Of a stretch of 64,000 nt of DNA, positions 51,229 through 61,033 are shown piece by piece. A program made the position numbers and the translations under genes. The stretch lies in NCBI RefSeq assembly GCF_011683955.1, contig NZ_JAAQPI010000011.1, positions 248,001-312,000 on the forward strand, in the 5' to 3' direction. The first letter of the stretch is position 1; each line of letters starts with the position of its first letter. Origin of the DNA: Pseudomaricurvus alkylphenolicus (GTDB taxonomy: Bacteria > Pseudomonadota > Gammaproteobacteria > Pseudomonadales > Cellvibrionaceae). The notes under the pieces are model-generated. The model was not told the DNA's origin. It worked only from the letters and a program-made list of their open reading frames with translations, and made no database searches.

Positions 51229-52350
51229 TTAGCTTTTTCCCAAAACGGTCGTCGGCGGTGCAAATCCAGCCGCCAGCTGCTTGCCCAAGCGATTACTGGG
51301 CAATTCAATCAACCGATGCATGGTGTAGGCCAGCACCATGGCCGTAGTCAAGGCGATCACCAGAGACTGCTCGTAAGACAGCTGCAAGTCCATGAGTATT
51401 CGCATCAGGCTGTAACCAACCAGCGAATGCACAATATAGAGCGGATAACTGATGTTGCCGAGTTGATCGAGCAGGAGCTGAGGGCGGAAATAACCTCGAA
51501 GCGTGTACGCCAGTAAAAAAATGGCAATGGCATAGCCATAGTTAATGGTCACAGCGGGAAATTGATGTTCCAACATCCCATAGGCCCAGGTGATGCTGTT
51601 GATGCCTGAAAGTGCCAGCAGGTACAGAGCAAACGCGAGGTGAGACAGGCGGGCACTGTAGTGATAGTAGAAAAGCACTCCAATGAGCATGTAGGAGATA
51701 TACAGCATTTCTGTTGTAAACGCTCGCAGCCAGGAATTGGTGGGTTCATGACTGAAAAAGTGGATAAGCGGTGTGTGGAACCAGTGCAACGCGAGAGTAA
51801 CGAGACTGATGACAAACAGTGGGTAGACTCTCTGACGAACGATCAGCGGAGCGATCAAGGCCATTAAAAGATAAAATTTGATCTCGATGGCGAGGCTCCA
51901 GTTGACCAGATCAATGCTGCCATAGCCGGCATAGTTGTGAATCAGCAGCAAATTGGAGATCAACTTATTCCAGTCCATCTGGAAGTCCTGGCCCCAATAC
52001 AGCGCCGACAGGGCAACAATGCTCAGACTCGCCAAACTGCAGATTACATAAGTGGGGTAGATACGGAACAGCCGGGCGAGCAGAAACGGAAGTCGGCGAC
52101 TCTTACTGATCGAAAACGAGATAACAAAACCGCTGATCAAAAAGAACAGCGAAACCCCCAGAGGCCCCAACAAGTAATAGGGCTGAAAGGCCACGGCGAC
52201 AATGGGCGGGATATGGGCCTCGAGAGGGGGTGAAAAAGTGACCTGCGCAACAACATCTCGCATGCCCCAATAGACTCCGATCAGGTGAGAGGCGACGACC
52301 AGCAGGGCGGCGAGCCCACGCAGCTGATGGGCGAAGATCAATTTTTGCAC
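51229..52350 (-). CDS. Acyltransferase family 3 (OafA/YrhL type) membrane protein
   Basis: A 373-residue inner membrane O-acyltransferase with about 10 hydrophobic segments. The N-terminal LRGLAALLVVASHL includes the catalytic His and the R-x-I/L-A motif of the family. Such enzymes acetylate surface polysaccharides, O-antigen or peptidoglycan. There is no C-terminal SGNH domain. The start is GTG. No polysaccharide gene cluster is next to it, so the substrate is unknown. Confidence 0.9.
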   Translation of the reverse strand: MQKLIFAHQLRGLAALLVVASHLIGVYWGMRDVVAQVTFSPPLEAHIPPIVAVAFQPYYLLGPLGVSLFFLISGFVISFSISKSRRLPFLLARLFRIYPTYVICSLASLSIVALSALYWGQDFQMDWNKLISNLLLIHNYAGYGSIDLVNWSLAIEIKFYLLMALIAPLIVRQRVYPLFVISLVTLALHWFHTPLIHFFSHEPTNSWLRAFTTEMLYISYMLIGVLFYYHYSARLSHLAFALYLLALSGINSITWAYGMLEHQFPAVTINYGYAIAIFLLAYTLRGYFRPQLLLDQLGNISYPLYIVHSLVGYSLMRILMDLQLSYEQSLVIALTTAMVLAYTMHRLIELPSNRLGKQLAAGFAPPTTVLGKS

Positions 52351-52522
52351 AGTTTGACAGGGCTCCTAGCGTTTCTGCCGGTGCATTTTCCGCTAGAAGC
52401 ATCGGAATTGCTATGGTCTTATGTGGAATGGCTTTATGTGAGTGGCTTAAGCGACAGACGCAGTGCGGAGATACGGTTGTTCAGGAAACGGCAGGAATCT
52501 GATGAGCGTTTCGGGTGTGGTA

Positions 52523-52726
52523 TCAGCTATGTTCCAAGAAGCGTGAACGATTGGCAATTGCCTGCTTTTTAACCTGCAGCTCCTGTTTGGCGGCACGCAG
52601 CGACTCATAGGCACTGGGGTGGTTTTGCAGTGCCTGAATGCGAGCGGTCAGAAAATCCACGTCCGCCTGCAAGGATTCCATAATGGGGTCGTTTGGCATT
52701 TGCCACTCCGAGAGCTTGTCCTTCAT
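52523..52726 (-). CDS. Small coiled-coil protein, family of 11130-11381
   Basis: A 67-residue helical protein (LQADVDFLTARIQALQNHPS then KQELQVKKQAIANRSRFLEHS). It aligns along its length with the 83-residue product at 11130-11381. Function unknown. The ATG at 52726 is favoured with AGGT just upstream; an ATG at 52825 would add 33 residues but would place the gene start next to the palindrome at 52801-52822. It is divergent from the HD-GYP gene. Confidence 0.6.
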   Translation of the reverse strand: MKDKLSEWQMPNDPIMESLQADVDFLTARIQALQNHPSAYESLRAAKQELQVKKQAIANRSRFLEHS

Positions 52727-52800
52727 TACCTGAATGTCCCTGTTAACCACACCATGATAGGCAATATGCAGCCGGAGAACAGTGGCGTAAGTCTCTACCT

Positions 52801-52822
52801 CTTGTGAGATATATCTCACAAG
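52801..52822. promoter_or_regulatory. Perfect 22-base palindrome between divergent genes
   Basis: Arms CTTGTGAGATA and TATCTCACAAG meet without a spacer. It lies 96 bases before the HD-GYP ATG and 75 bases before the small coiled-coil ATG, so one regulator could control both. Confidence 0.6.
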
Positions 52823-52917
52823 CATGGTTAGTGGCCAAGGAAGAGGTTTGGCGCGTAAATCTCCATTTTGAGACCTGGTTAATAGTTTCCGTACGCAGGA
52901 CCGTTAAGATAAGAGCC

Positions 52918-54189
52918 ATGAAATATCGCGATCAGATACCTCTAAGCTTAGCCACGCAGCGGGACCATACCCCGTCAGATGGTCGCACACGCAAGATTCA
53001 TGTCTCCAAGCTGGCCATTGGCATGCAAATTTGCCAGCTGGACCGGGATTGGCTCGATACCCCCTTTCTGATGCAGGGTTTTACCGTAGAGACCCAAGAA
53101 GACGTCGATACTGTTGCACAATATTGCGAATACGTCTGGATCGAAGCCCTGAAAGAGCACTACGTTCCTCCTGCCGAGCAAGGGGAGCTTGCGGCGGGCA
53201 CACGCAAACAGCGGTTTATCAAAAAGGTTTCAACTCAGGACCAAAACCGACAGGCTCTCGGCGTCTATCGCGAAGCCCGTCGAATCACCCGCTCGCTGAT
53301 GGATGAAGCCCGCCTGGGGCGTGCGCTTAACTCAGAGCAGGCCAAGGGCGTCGTCAGCGACTGTATTGCCAGTATTCTGCGTAATCCCGATGCCCTGATG
53401 TGGATGTCCCGCCTGCGCAGTGAAAGCGAATATATGGCCGAACACAGCCTTAAGAGCTGCATTCTGGCGGTGTCTTTCGGGCGTCACCTGGGCATGAGTG
53501 ATGAGGACCTCCACAAGATCGGACTCTGTGGGCTGCTGCACGACGTTGGCATGATGAAGGTGCCTCCGAGAATTCTACACAAGCAAGGTGTCCTGACCCC
53601 GGCGGAGTACAAGCTGGTCAAGGCCCATGCGCTCAATGGCCGCAATCTTTTGATGGGGGCGCCGGGTTTTTATCATGGTGTTGTGGATGTGGCCTACAGC
53701 CACCACGAGCGCCTGGACGGCACGGGCTACCCGAGGGGCCTAAAGGCCACGGGTATATCACAATTCACCCGTATCATCAGCATTGTTGATGCCTACGACG
53801 CCATGACCACCCATCACGGTGGCAAAGCCGCCAAAACCTCAGTGGAGGCGCTTAAAGAGCTGCAGGATAACTCCGGAACCCAATTTGATGCCGATCTGGT
53901 GGAGCGATTTGGAGAAATGATAGGCCTGTATCCACCGGGCAATCTGGTGGAGCTCAATAACGGATGTGTGGCCATCGTACTGGACACCAATCGCGAACAG
54001 GCCCATTTACCCAGGGTTCTGGTGGCACGCAATGCCGTCAAAAAGCGTATCAAGGAACAGGTACTGAACCTCGCCGATATTGACCGGGGGCGCCTGGACC
54101 CTTCGTTCAAAATTGAGCGCCGCCTGCAGGACGGTAGCCACGGTATTCGTCTGGACTACTACAAGAAGCAGCGCAGCCTGCGGATCTAA
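52918..54189 (+). CDS. HD-GYP domain phosphodiesterase with N-terminal DUF3391
   Basis: A 423-residue protein. DUF3391 occupies about residues 20-130 (SKLAIGMQICQLDRDWLDTP). The HD-GYP domain follows (about 170-350), with HSLKSCILAVSFGR, GLLHDVGMMKVP (HD pair), KAHALNGRNLL, HHERLDGTGYPRG (GYP) and DAYDAMTT. All metal ligands appear intact, so it should degrade c-di-GMP to pGpG/GMP. Together with two GGDEF proteins and two PilZ proteins in the window it gives a full c-di-GMP circuit. The ATG at 52918 is used; the frame extends upstream through the palindrome but has no family match. Confidence 0.93.
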   Translation: MKYRDQIPLSLATQRDHTPSDGRTRKIHVSKLAIGMQICQLDRDWLDTPFLMQGFTVETQEDVDTVAQYCEYVWIEALKEHYVPPAEQGELAAGTRKQRFIKKVSTQDQNRQALGVYREARRITRSLMDEARLGRALNSEQAKGVVSDCIASILRNPDALMWMSRLRSESEYMAEHSLKSCILAVSFGRHLGMSDEDLHKIGLCGLLHDVGMMKVPPRILHKQGVLTPAEYKLVKAHALNGRNLLMGAPGFYHGVVDVAYSHHERLDGTGYPRGLKATGISQFTRIISIVDAYDAMTTHHGGKAAKTSVEALKELQDNSGTQFDADLVERFGEMIGLYPPGNLVELNNGCVAIVLDTNREQAHLPRVLVARNAVKKRIKEQVLNLADIDRGRLDPSFKIERRLQDGSHGIRLDYYKKQRSLRI

Positions 54190-54223
54190 GCTATAACCAG
54201 TTATATCAACTGGATATTGGATC

Positions 54224-54907
54224 ATGCCGCTTAAACATCTGGCGCTGTTGGCTTCTGCGTTACCTTTTGTTGCCGTTCACCTGTGTTACCTGCTGTCTGC
54301 CTGGCAGGGGCATGTAGACTGGTGCGTGCCTTATCTGCAGGGGTGCACCTCCATCAGCGGGGGCGGACGTCATGGTGCTGCCTATTTCGTATTCAAAGGC
54401 TTGATGATTCCCGCTGCCGTGGTGATGGGGGCCTATTGGTTTTGTTATAGTCAATGGCTCAAGCTGCTGGGAGACGACTCAGAGGCCCAGCGGCGAACTC
54501 TGATAGTGTTGGGAGTGGTGGCGTCCTTGGGGCTGATTCTCTACACCTGTGTGCTGGGTTCGATCGGTGATATCTACCGCACGCAACGAAGGATTGGTGT
54601 CATACTCTATTTTGGATTGACCTACGTCGCGCAATTGCTGGCAACGCGACGTTTGGCGCGGCTGAATATTACTGAACTCGCCGGCGTCTATCAGAGCCAG
54701 CTGGTCGTCTGTCTTTTGATGCTGCTATTGGGGCTGGCAAATCTGTTTTGTGAAATTTTCTACGACCACTACGATGAACTCGATGATATTTTTGAGTGGA
54801 ACTTCGCATTGCTGATGATCATCTTTTACTTTATCAGCTACTGGGGCTGGGGGCGTACAGCGGGCGTCCTGAAGGTACAGCTCGAACGATGGCCGCTGGG
54901 CCGATAG
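54224..54907 (+). CDS. Multi-pass membrane protein, unknown function (Frag1/DRAM-like outline)
   Basis: A 227-residue inner membrane protein with six hydrophobic segments. The first loop holds CVPYLQGCTSISGGGRHG, followed by a segment of about 20 residues starting FVFKGLMIPAAVVMG. This general outline recalls the Frag1/DRAM/Sfk1 group but I cannot assign it firmly. It starts 35 bases after the HD-GYP stop and ends 3 bases before the Omp85-like gene, so the three are probably co-transcribed. Confidence 0.75.
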   Translation: MPLKHLALLASALPFVAVHLCYLLSAWQGHVDWCVPYLQGCTSISGGGRHGAAYFVFKGLMIPAAVVMGAYWFCYSQWLKLLGDDSEAQRRTLIVLGVVASLGLILYTCVLGSIGDIYRTQRRIGVILYFGLTYVAQLLATRRLARLNITELAGVYQSQLVVCLLMLLLGLANLFCEIFYDHYDELDDIFEWNFALLMIIFYFISYWGWGRTAGVLKVQLERWPLGR

Positions 54908-54910
54908 CCT

Positions 54911-56620
54911 GTGAAACTCGTGATCCGAAAGTTCATAGCGACGCTGTTGCTCTCTGCAACCATCAGTACCTTAGCACAGGAAGCAGAAATCAATGCAGAG
55001 CTTGCGCAAAGTTGCCAGACGCTGGTGGCAGAGGAGCAGCTGTCTTTTGATTTTTCCCGCCAGCAGCGTGAACTTGTTCCGCAGAGCCTTCCTGCAAATG
55101 CCGAAGTTGGCAACCTGCAGTTCAAGCGTCTGCCCATCTTTAATCCTCACGACCCTAAAGAAAATAACTGGCTGTTCCTGGGCTTCAATCGGCTGCATGT
55201 CGAAACCAAGGAGCAAACCTTATCGCAGCAGCTATTGATACAACCTGGCGATCCCTATCAGCCGCGTTTGATTGAAGAGTCGGAACGGTTGCTGAGGAAA
55301 AACACCTACCTGTATGACGCCCAGGTATTTCCCCATCGGATTTGCGGCAACGCGGTTGATTTATGGGTTCTGACAAGAGATGTCTGGACATTAACGCCCG
55401 GAATCTCCCTGGGGAGGGCGGGCGGCGTAAACACCAGTGGCCTTTCATTAAGCGACTCCAACCTGATGGGATGGGGCAAGCGCGTGGGGGTGGCGAGACG
55501 CGATGGTGTGGACCGCAAGGGGTGGCAAATCGAGTATCGGGATCCCAATGTGTTGGGTAGCCGCTGGACGCTGGATTTGCTTTACGCTGACAACGACGAC
55601 GGGCGTCTGGAGAAGTACAGCCTGCAGCGCCCGTTTTACGCGTTGGATACCCGCTGGCGATTCGGGTTGAACGTGTTGCAAGATGAGCGTGTGGATAAAC
55701 TCTACGAACGGGGCGACAGCGTCTCAGAGTTTCGAACCACGGAAAATCAATATCAGATCAGCGGTGGTTATTCACCGGGGCTTGAGCGTGGCAAAACGAT
55801 TCGCTACGGCTTGGGCTTTGAGTGGTATGAAAGCCAGTACGAGCCAGAGCCCGGCGAGGTGGTCCCCGATCCTTTCCCCGAAAATCGCACAGTCAATCAA
55901 CTGTGGTTCAGCCACGAAGTCATCAAAGAGCGCTTTGCCAAAACCAATAACCTCAATCAGATCTATCGCACTGAAGACATCAATCTTGGTCCGCAATGGC
56001 GATTGAAGTTGGGATGGGCGGATGAGGCCTGGGGCAGTGATCGCGATAGGTTGCTCTACGACCTCAACTACGAGAACGCCTGGCAGATTTCTGGCACCGA
56101 TCTGTTGTTGTATGAGTTGGAGTTGAATGGCGGGTGGGACACAGAGCAGGACGCAAGCGACGATATTCAACTGGATACACGACTGCGTTACTACCACGAA
56201 AGTGACCCAAATTCGGGAACCTTTGCCGAACTTAGCCTGGGGTACATCCGCAATCCGGCCGGTCGCGAACAACTGTTGTTGGGGGGCGAGGAGAACCTGC
56301 GCGGCTATCCGTTGCGCTACCAGCACGGCGATCGCCGTTTCCTGCTGACACTGGAAAAACGCTACTACTCGCAAAAACACTGGTGGCGGCTGTTCAGGTC
56401 GGGCGCTGCCGTGTTCCTGGACGTCGGTCGAGCCTGGTTTCCGGGGGAATCCGGCGGAGATGCCACAGGAGTGCTAAGCAATGTCGGATTCGGTCTCAGG
56501 TTTGCCTCATCCCGCGCCGAAACACGTCGTATTCTGCATGTAGATGTGGCTTTTCCGCTGCGAAGACCGGATGACGTCGACAGTGTTCAAATTCTGTTTA
56601 AGGGCAAGCAGGAGTTCTAG
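54911..56620 (+). CDS. Omp85-like outer membrane protein with one POTRA-like domain
   Basis: A 569-residue exported protein with a GTG start and signal peptide (ATLLLSATISTLAQ). A POTRA-like stretch is seen at about 75-160 (RLIEESERLLRKNTYLYDAQ), then a beta-barrel. Near the end GGEENLRGYPLRYQHGDR includes the LRGY motif, equivalent of VRGF/Y in the Omp85 L6 loop, and a surface-antigen-type C-terminus closes the barrel. It is shorter than BamA and lacks the multiple POTRA domains of BamA/TamA. Cargo is unknown. Confidence 0.82.
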   Translation: MKLVIRKFIATLLLSATISTLAQEAEINAELAQSCQTLVAEEQLSFDFSRQQRELVPQSLPANAEVGNLQFKRLPIFNPHDPKENNWLFLGFNRLHVETKEQTLSQQLLIQPGDPYQPRLIEESERLLRKNTYLYDAQVFPHRICGNAVDLWVLTRDVWTLTPGISLGRAGGVNTSGLSLSDSNLMGWGKRVGVARRDGVDRKGWQIEYRDPNVLGSRWTLDLLYADNDDGRLEKYSLQRPFYALDTRWRFGLNVLQDERVDKLYERGDSVSEFRTTENQYQISGGYSPGLERGKTIRYGLGFEWYESQYEPEPGEVVPDPFPENRTVNQLWFSHEVIKERFAKTNNLNQIYRTEDINLGPQWRLKLGWADEAWGSDRDRLLYDLNYENAWQISGTDLLLYELELNGGWDTEQDASDDIQLDTRLRYYHESDPNSGTFAELSLGYIRNPAGREQLLLGGEENLRGYPLRYQHGDRRFLLTLEKRYYSQKHWWRLFRSGAAVFLDVGRAWFPGESGGDATGVLSNVGFGLRFASSRAETRRILHVDVAFPLRRPDDVDSVQILFKGKQEF

Positions 56621-56682
56621 ATCTTGTTACTTCCCATTATATGATGCAGTATGCCCCGGTTGCCGATAGAGACCCACTGCCC

Positions 56683-57456
56683 ATGCTGTTGAACCGATGG
56701 CTTTGCCTGTTGTTGACCTGCTTTCTGGCAGGAACGGCGCAGGGCGAGAGGATTGATGTTGCCGTTGCCTCTAATTTTATGGCCCCTATTAAAGAGTTGT
56801 CGCGAGAGTTCGAGCGGGACAGTGGCCACAACGTCAGATTATCGTTCGGATCCTCTGGCAAGTTCTACGCGCAAATCCGTCACGGAGCTCCCTTTCTGGT
56901 GTTCTTCTCAGCGGACCAAGCCAAGCCCCAAGCGCTGGAAAGCGCTGGACTGACCGTGCCTGGCAGCCGCTTTACCTATGCCATCGGCACGTTGGTTCTA
57001 TGGTCTGCCAAGCCCGGTTTCCTTACCAACGGTCAGGAGCGCTTGGCCAGTGGCGAGTTTAATCGGCTGGCGTTGGCCAACCCCAGACTGGCGCCCTACG
57101 GTGTCGCGGCAATCGAAGTATTGGAGAGTTTGAAACTTACGGCCGCGACGCGACCCAAATGGGTTCAGGGGGAAAACATCTCGCAGACGTATCAGTTTGT
57201 CAGCACGGGCAATGCGGATATCGGCTTTGTGGCGCTCTCCCAACTCCAGGCTGATTCCTCTTTTCGTGATTCAAACGGACTCAAAGCGTCTGGTTCGTCT
57301 TGGAAAGTCCCTCAAACGCTGCATCGCCCGATCCGCCAGGATGCAGTTTTGCTAAAACGAGGTGAATACAGTCCTGCCGCCCGGGCGCTGCTTGAATTTA
57401 TTCGTTCGGAAAAAGCCGGAGCCATTATCGTCAGGCAAGGTTATTTGTTGCCATGA
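56683..57456 (+). CDS. modA: Molybdate ABC transporter substrate-binding protein
   Basis: A 257-residue periplasmic binding protein with signal peptide ([16 protein letters not shown]). Family parts are [40 protein letters not shown] with Ser ligands for the oxyanion, and [15 protein letters not shown]. The start is the ATG at 56683; an ATG 42 bases upstream only lengthens the leader. modB overlaps its stop by 4 bases. Confidence 0.95.
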   Translation: MLLNRWLCLLLTCFLAGTAQGERIDVAVASNFMAPIKELSREFERDSGHNVRLSFGSSGKFYAQIRHGAPFLVFFSADQAKPQALESAGLTVPGSRFTYAIGTLVLWSAKPGFLTNGQERLASGEFNRLALANPRLAPYGVAAIEVLESLKLTAATRPKWVQGENISQTYQFVSTGNADIGFVALSQLQADSSFRDSNGLKASGSSWKVPQTLHRPIRQDAVLLKRGEYSPAARALLEFIRSEKAGAIIVRQGYLLP

Positions 57457-58154
57457 ATCTTTCCCAAGACGACCTGGCGACACTTTGGCTGACGCTGCAG
57501 CTGGCGACAACGGTGACCGCGATTTTGCTGATTGTTGGTACACCGATCGCATGGTGGCTGGCACGGACTCGGTCCTGGTGGAAGGGGGTCGTCAGTGCAG
57601 TCGTGGCTCTGCCCCTGGTGCTGCCCCCCACCGTGCTGGGATTTTATTTGCTGCTGGCGATGGGGCCTGAAGGCGCAATCGGGCAGCTCACCCAGGGCCT
57701 CGGGCTAGGCACTTTGCCCTTTACTTTTTGGGGGCTGGTGGTCGCTTCCGTGCTCTACTCCCTGCCATTTGTTGTCCAGCCGATACAAAATGCGATGGAA
57801 GCTCTGGGAGAGCGACCATTGGAAGCGGCGGCCACTCTCAGAGCCGGGCCCTGGGATCGCTTTTTTACCGTGGTGGTCCCGATGGCAAGACCGGGCTTTT
57901 TAACCGCAGCGGTGCTTGGCTTTGCCCACACGGTGGGAGAGTTCGGTCTGGTTTTGATGATCGGCGGTAACATCCCCGGAGAAACCCGAGTGGTGTCGGT
58001 ACAGATTTATGATCATGTCGAGGCCTTGGACTATGCCCATGCGCATGGGCTCGCGGCCATTATGGTGCTGTTTTCCTTTCTGGTGTTACTGGGACTCTAT
58101 GGCGTTCAGCGTCAAAAAGGCACCTTCGGTTTAACTTACGGAAAGAATCGGTGA
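57453..58154 (+). CDS. modB: Molybdate ABC transporter permease
   Basis: A 233-residue inner membrane permease with five hydrophobic segments. The ABC-coupling EAA loop is [17 protein letters not shown] near residue 115, followed by [28 protein letters not shown] is typical of ModB. ATGA overlap with modA and GTGA overlap with modC show tight coupling. Confidence 0.96.
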   Translation: MNLSQDDLATLWLTLQLATTVTAILLIVGTPIAWWLARTRSWWKGVVSAVVALPLVLPPTVLGFYLLLAMGPEGAIGQLTQGLGLGTLPFTFWGLVVASVLYSLPFVVQPIQNAMEALGERPLEAAATLRAGPWDRFFTVVVPMARPGFLTAAVLGFAHTVGEFGLVLMIGGNIPGETRVVSVQIYDHVEALDYAHAHGLAAIMVLFSFLVLLGLYGVQRQKGTFGLTYGKNR

Positions 58155-59248
58155 GCATCTCAGACTGCCCTTCTGACACAATTCAGGCGCGTTTTGCGCT
58201 TCAGCGCCAGGGTGACTTTTGCCTGAATGTCGATGTGACGGTGCCAGCTACGGGTGTTACCGCAGTATTCGGTCATTCCGGTTCTGGTAAAACCACCTTT
58301 CTGCGTTGCGTGGCGGGGCTGGAAAAGCCCGACGACGGGTACCTCAATGTAAAGGGAGAAGTCTGGCAGGGGCCCTCTCGATTATTACCCACTCACCGGC
58401 GCCCCTTGGGCTATGTGTTTCAAGAGGCCAGTCTGTTTCCGCACCTGACGGCAAAGGGCAACCTGGACTACGCCATCAAAAGGGCGTCCGATGTTTTTGA
58501 CGTCGAACTCTATGATCGCGTGCTTGAGGTGATGGGAATCGACAGCTTGCTGGAGCGACATCCCCACCAACTGTCGGGAGGCGAGCGTCAGAGAGTGGCC
58601 ATTGCCCGGGCTCTCTTGATTCAGCCGCGTCTGCTGCTGATGGACGAGCCTCTGGCGTCACTGGATATGGCCAGAAAACAGGAGATTCTGCCGTATCTGG
58701 AGCGTCTGCACGAAACTTTCGATGTGCCAGTGCTCTACGTGAGTCATTCTGTCGACGAAGTTGCAAGACTGGCTGATCGCACTCTGGTTTTTGATCAAGG
58801 CGAGGTGGTGGCCCAGGGGCGCTTGGCCGACGTGTTTTCGCGCATCGATTTACCACTGGGGTTTGGCGAAGACGCGGGAGTAGTGCTGCAGGGGAAAGTG
58901 GTGGAACGGGATTCCCAATGGCACCTCGCCCGCGTCGGCTTTGAGGGCGGTGAACTTTGGGTGCGAGATGGAGGTGACGCTCTTGGTCGGTCGGTCAGAG
59001 TGCGCGTGCTTGCCAGAGATGTCAGTCTGGCGCTTGCCTGCCACGAGGACTCCAGCATCCTCAACCGATTGCCAGTCACAGTGTCGGAAATCGCTGCCGA
59101 CAAGGATGAGGCTATGGCGATGGTGCGCCTGCAATCGGGAAAAGAATATTTGATTGCGCGGATTACTCAGCGATCCCGGCAGCGACTCGGGGTTGAGCCG
59201 GGCCGGCAGCTGTGGGCGCAAATCAAATCCGTGGCGATCGTTCGCTAA
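58151..59248 (+). CDS. modC: Molybdate ABC transporter ATP-binding protein
   Basis: A 365-residue ATPase. Walker A is [13 protein letters not shown] near residue 40, the ABC signature is [15 protein letters not shown] near residue 142, and Walker B is [12 protein letters not shown]. The C-terminal third has the Mop/TOBE region (about 295-360), which binds oxyanion and can regulate transport. The GTG start overlaps the modB stop. It ends tail to tail with the next gene, sharing 4 bases. Confidence 0.96.
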   Translation: MSISDCPSDTIQARFALQRQGDFCLNVDVTVPATGVTAVFGHSGSGKTTFLRCVAGLEKPDDGYLNVKGEVWQGPSRLLPTHRRPLGYVFQEASLFPHLTAKGNLDYAIKRASDVFDVELYDRVLEVMGIDSLLERHPHQLSGGERQRVAIARALLIQPRLLLMDEPLASLDMARKQEILPYLERLHETFDVPVLYVSHSVDEVARLADRTLVFDQGEVVAQGRLADVFSRIDLPLGFGEDAGVVLQGKVVERDSQWHLARVGFEGGELWVRDGGDALGRSVRVRVLARDVSLALACHEDSSILNRLPVTVSEIAADKDEAMAMVRLQSGKEYLIARITQRSRQRLGVEPGRQLWAQIKSVAIVR

Positions 59249-60072
59249 GGATCTGCCTCAATATTCAGTGAGTCCCTTGCCAAACTGTTCATCTTTTCCA
59301 GATGAACATCGGTCAGCTTTTGCAGAATATCTGCAAAATCAGGTTGGCCGATCAGTCGATCAAGCGCGGGCAGGTACCGTGCGCGACTTTCGTGCACCAT
59401 AATGGGAACAGCAGCAAAGGTTTCTTCGATGGCGGTGGGTCGAACAATATCGGAGTAACCCATGTGAGCGGCCAGCCACAAAAACGGAAACCGATTACCA
59501 ATAGCCGCGTCGCATCGACGATGAGCCAGCATTTTCATCATGGTCACTTCTGAGCGGCTCTTTACGGCGTGCACCGCACCAGCCCGCGTCAGGCGATCAA
59601 ACTCACCATACACATAACCCTCGTGGGAACAGACAAGACGTCCTTTGAGATCATGGGGCGTCTTCCACGAGCGGTCATCATCGACGCGCACAAACAGGGT
59701 TTCGGTGTAAGGAATGGCCGGGCGGCTGAACCTTACCGGCATGTGGGCTGGCAGCCACTCGCGTTTCATCAAGTCCATATCGACGGTGCCGGAATGAAAG
59801 GCTTCGGCCAGGCGCTTTCTGGGCACATCGATAGCCTCGAAGCGTATATGCCGATCACTCAGTGCCAGGCGCACAAGATCCAGCATCACCCCGACCGGTT
59901 CACGCTTGCGGTCAAAATAATAGTAAGGGGCAAAGCTGTTTTCACCGTAACTCAGTTTGATGGTTTCAGTGGGGCGGTGACCCGCCGAAACACCAGTGCA
60001 AGCAAACAAAAGCAGAGCACTTATCAGCCCTGTGCGGAACCTCGGCCCGTGCCAAAAGTTGAACATCGCCAT
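59245..60072 (-). CDS. Periplasmic solute-binding protein, SBP_bac_3 type
   Basis: A 275-residue exported protein with signal peptide (LISALLLFACTGVSAG). The fold is that of family 3 amino acid binding proteins (IKLSYGENSFAPYYYFDRKR, PVGVMLDLVRLAL). No permease or ATPase is adjacent and the conserved Arg/Asp amine-binding pair is not clear, so it may be an orphan sensor-like binding protein. The ATG at 60072 (or 60066) is chosen over a start at 60123. Confidence 0.82.
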   Translation of the reverse strand: MAMFNFWHGPRFRTGLISALLLFACTGVSAGHRPTETIKLSYGENSFAPYYYFDRKREPVGVMLDLVRLALSDRHIRFEAIDVPRKRLAEAFHSGTVDMDLMKREWLPAHMPVRFSRPAIPYTETLFVRVDDDRSWKTPHDLKGRLVCSHEGYVYGEFDRLTRAGAVHAVKSRSEVTMMKMLAHRRCDAAIGNRFPFLWLAAHMGYSDIVRPTAIEETFAAVPIMVHESRARYLPALDRLIGQPDFADILQKLTDVHLEKMNSLARDSLNIEADP

Positions 60073-60220
60073 GTCGCGAAATACTACATACATCATTAAA
60101 CACGTCATTCCCTGATACCCCAAGATTGAGTGGGCAGAGAAGAAAAAGCAAGTGAACTTTGGTATTAGGAATATCGTATGTTGAATTGGGTGCCGAAGAG
60201 CTCAATTTGGTCTGGGTATA

Positions 60221-61033
60221 TCAACCCAGCAGCAGGTAGCTGCCATAAGCAGTCAATAGAGCGGCGGCAGATAGCTTTATCACATTGCCAAAGCGGACCA
60301 GCTTCTCCACCAGCACATAAAGTGTCAGCAACAATACCCACCACAGATTCATGACCCCGCCTACAAACAGCAATAACATCAGTGCCCAACAGCAGCCTAC
60401 GCAATAGGCTCCGTGTTGCAGACCCATTTTCAAAGCTCCTTTGGCACCCGGTCGGTAATGGCTGGCAATAAATGCTGCGGGCATTTGGCAAAGGCGCAGG
60501 CAGTTTTCTTTCCAGGGGGTGAGTTGATACAGGCCTGCCAAAATCAACAATGCGCCCGCCAGTATATGGCTTGTGCTGACCAGTATAGGTGAGAGCAGGG
60601 CGAGAGATTCCAGGCCGTATTGCAAGGCGGTAGCCAGAGCGCTGAACAACGTCCAAACCAATAGATACCCGGCGATAAACAGCGAGAGCTCTTTAGTCAA
60701 GTCGTTACGGTGGGAGGGCTGATTATCGCGGTGTCGGGAAACTCGGGCGTAAAGCAGTACCATGGGTGAGGCCGATGGCATCATCATGCCCACCATCATG
60801 ATGCTCCACATCAAAAAGGTCAGCAGGGTTTCCGTCAGACTCCAGGGCTGAAATTGGACTTGCATCCTGGCGCGTCCCACCATGTCCATAGAAGCAGCCA
60901 TGTCCATAGACGAGTTCATGCGAGAGGCGTCCCATAGTAAATAACCCCAAGAGGTCAGTGTTACGACGGTGATGGCGGCAATAACGAACCAGCGATCCTT
61001 CGCCAGGAGCTTTTCTATTGCAGCAGTCTTCAG
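60221..61033 (-). CDS. DUF2182 membrane protein, apparent CTG start
   Basis: Integral membrane protein with about seven hydrophobic segments and family marks MMVGMMMPSASPMVLLYARV, GLYQLTPWKENCLRLC and GAYCVGCCWALM. Met- and Cys-rich clusters suggest a metal role. The first ATG (60919) would drop the family's N-terminal membrane helix (WFVIAAITVVTLTSWGYLLW), which is fully encoded upstream. That stretch has no ATG, GTG or TTG; a CTG at 61033 overlaps the stop of the upstream gene (CTGA) and has GGAG 7 bases before it. I take 270 residues from this CTG as the likely product. Confidence 0.8.
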   Translation of the reverse strand: MKTAAIEKLLAKDRWFVIAAITVVTLTSWGYLLWDASRMNSSMDMAASMDMVGRARMQVQFQPWSLTETLLTFLMWSIMMVGMMMPSASPMVLLYARVSRHRDNQPSHRNDLTKELSLFIAGYLLVWTLFSALATALQYGLESLALLSPILVSTSHILAGALLILAGLYQLTPWKENCLRLCQMPAAFIASHYRPGAKGALKMGLQHGAYCVGCCWALMLLLFVGGVMNLWWVLLLTLYVLVEKLVRFGNVIKLSAAALLTAYGSYLLLG

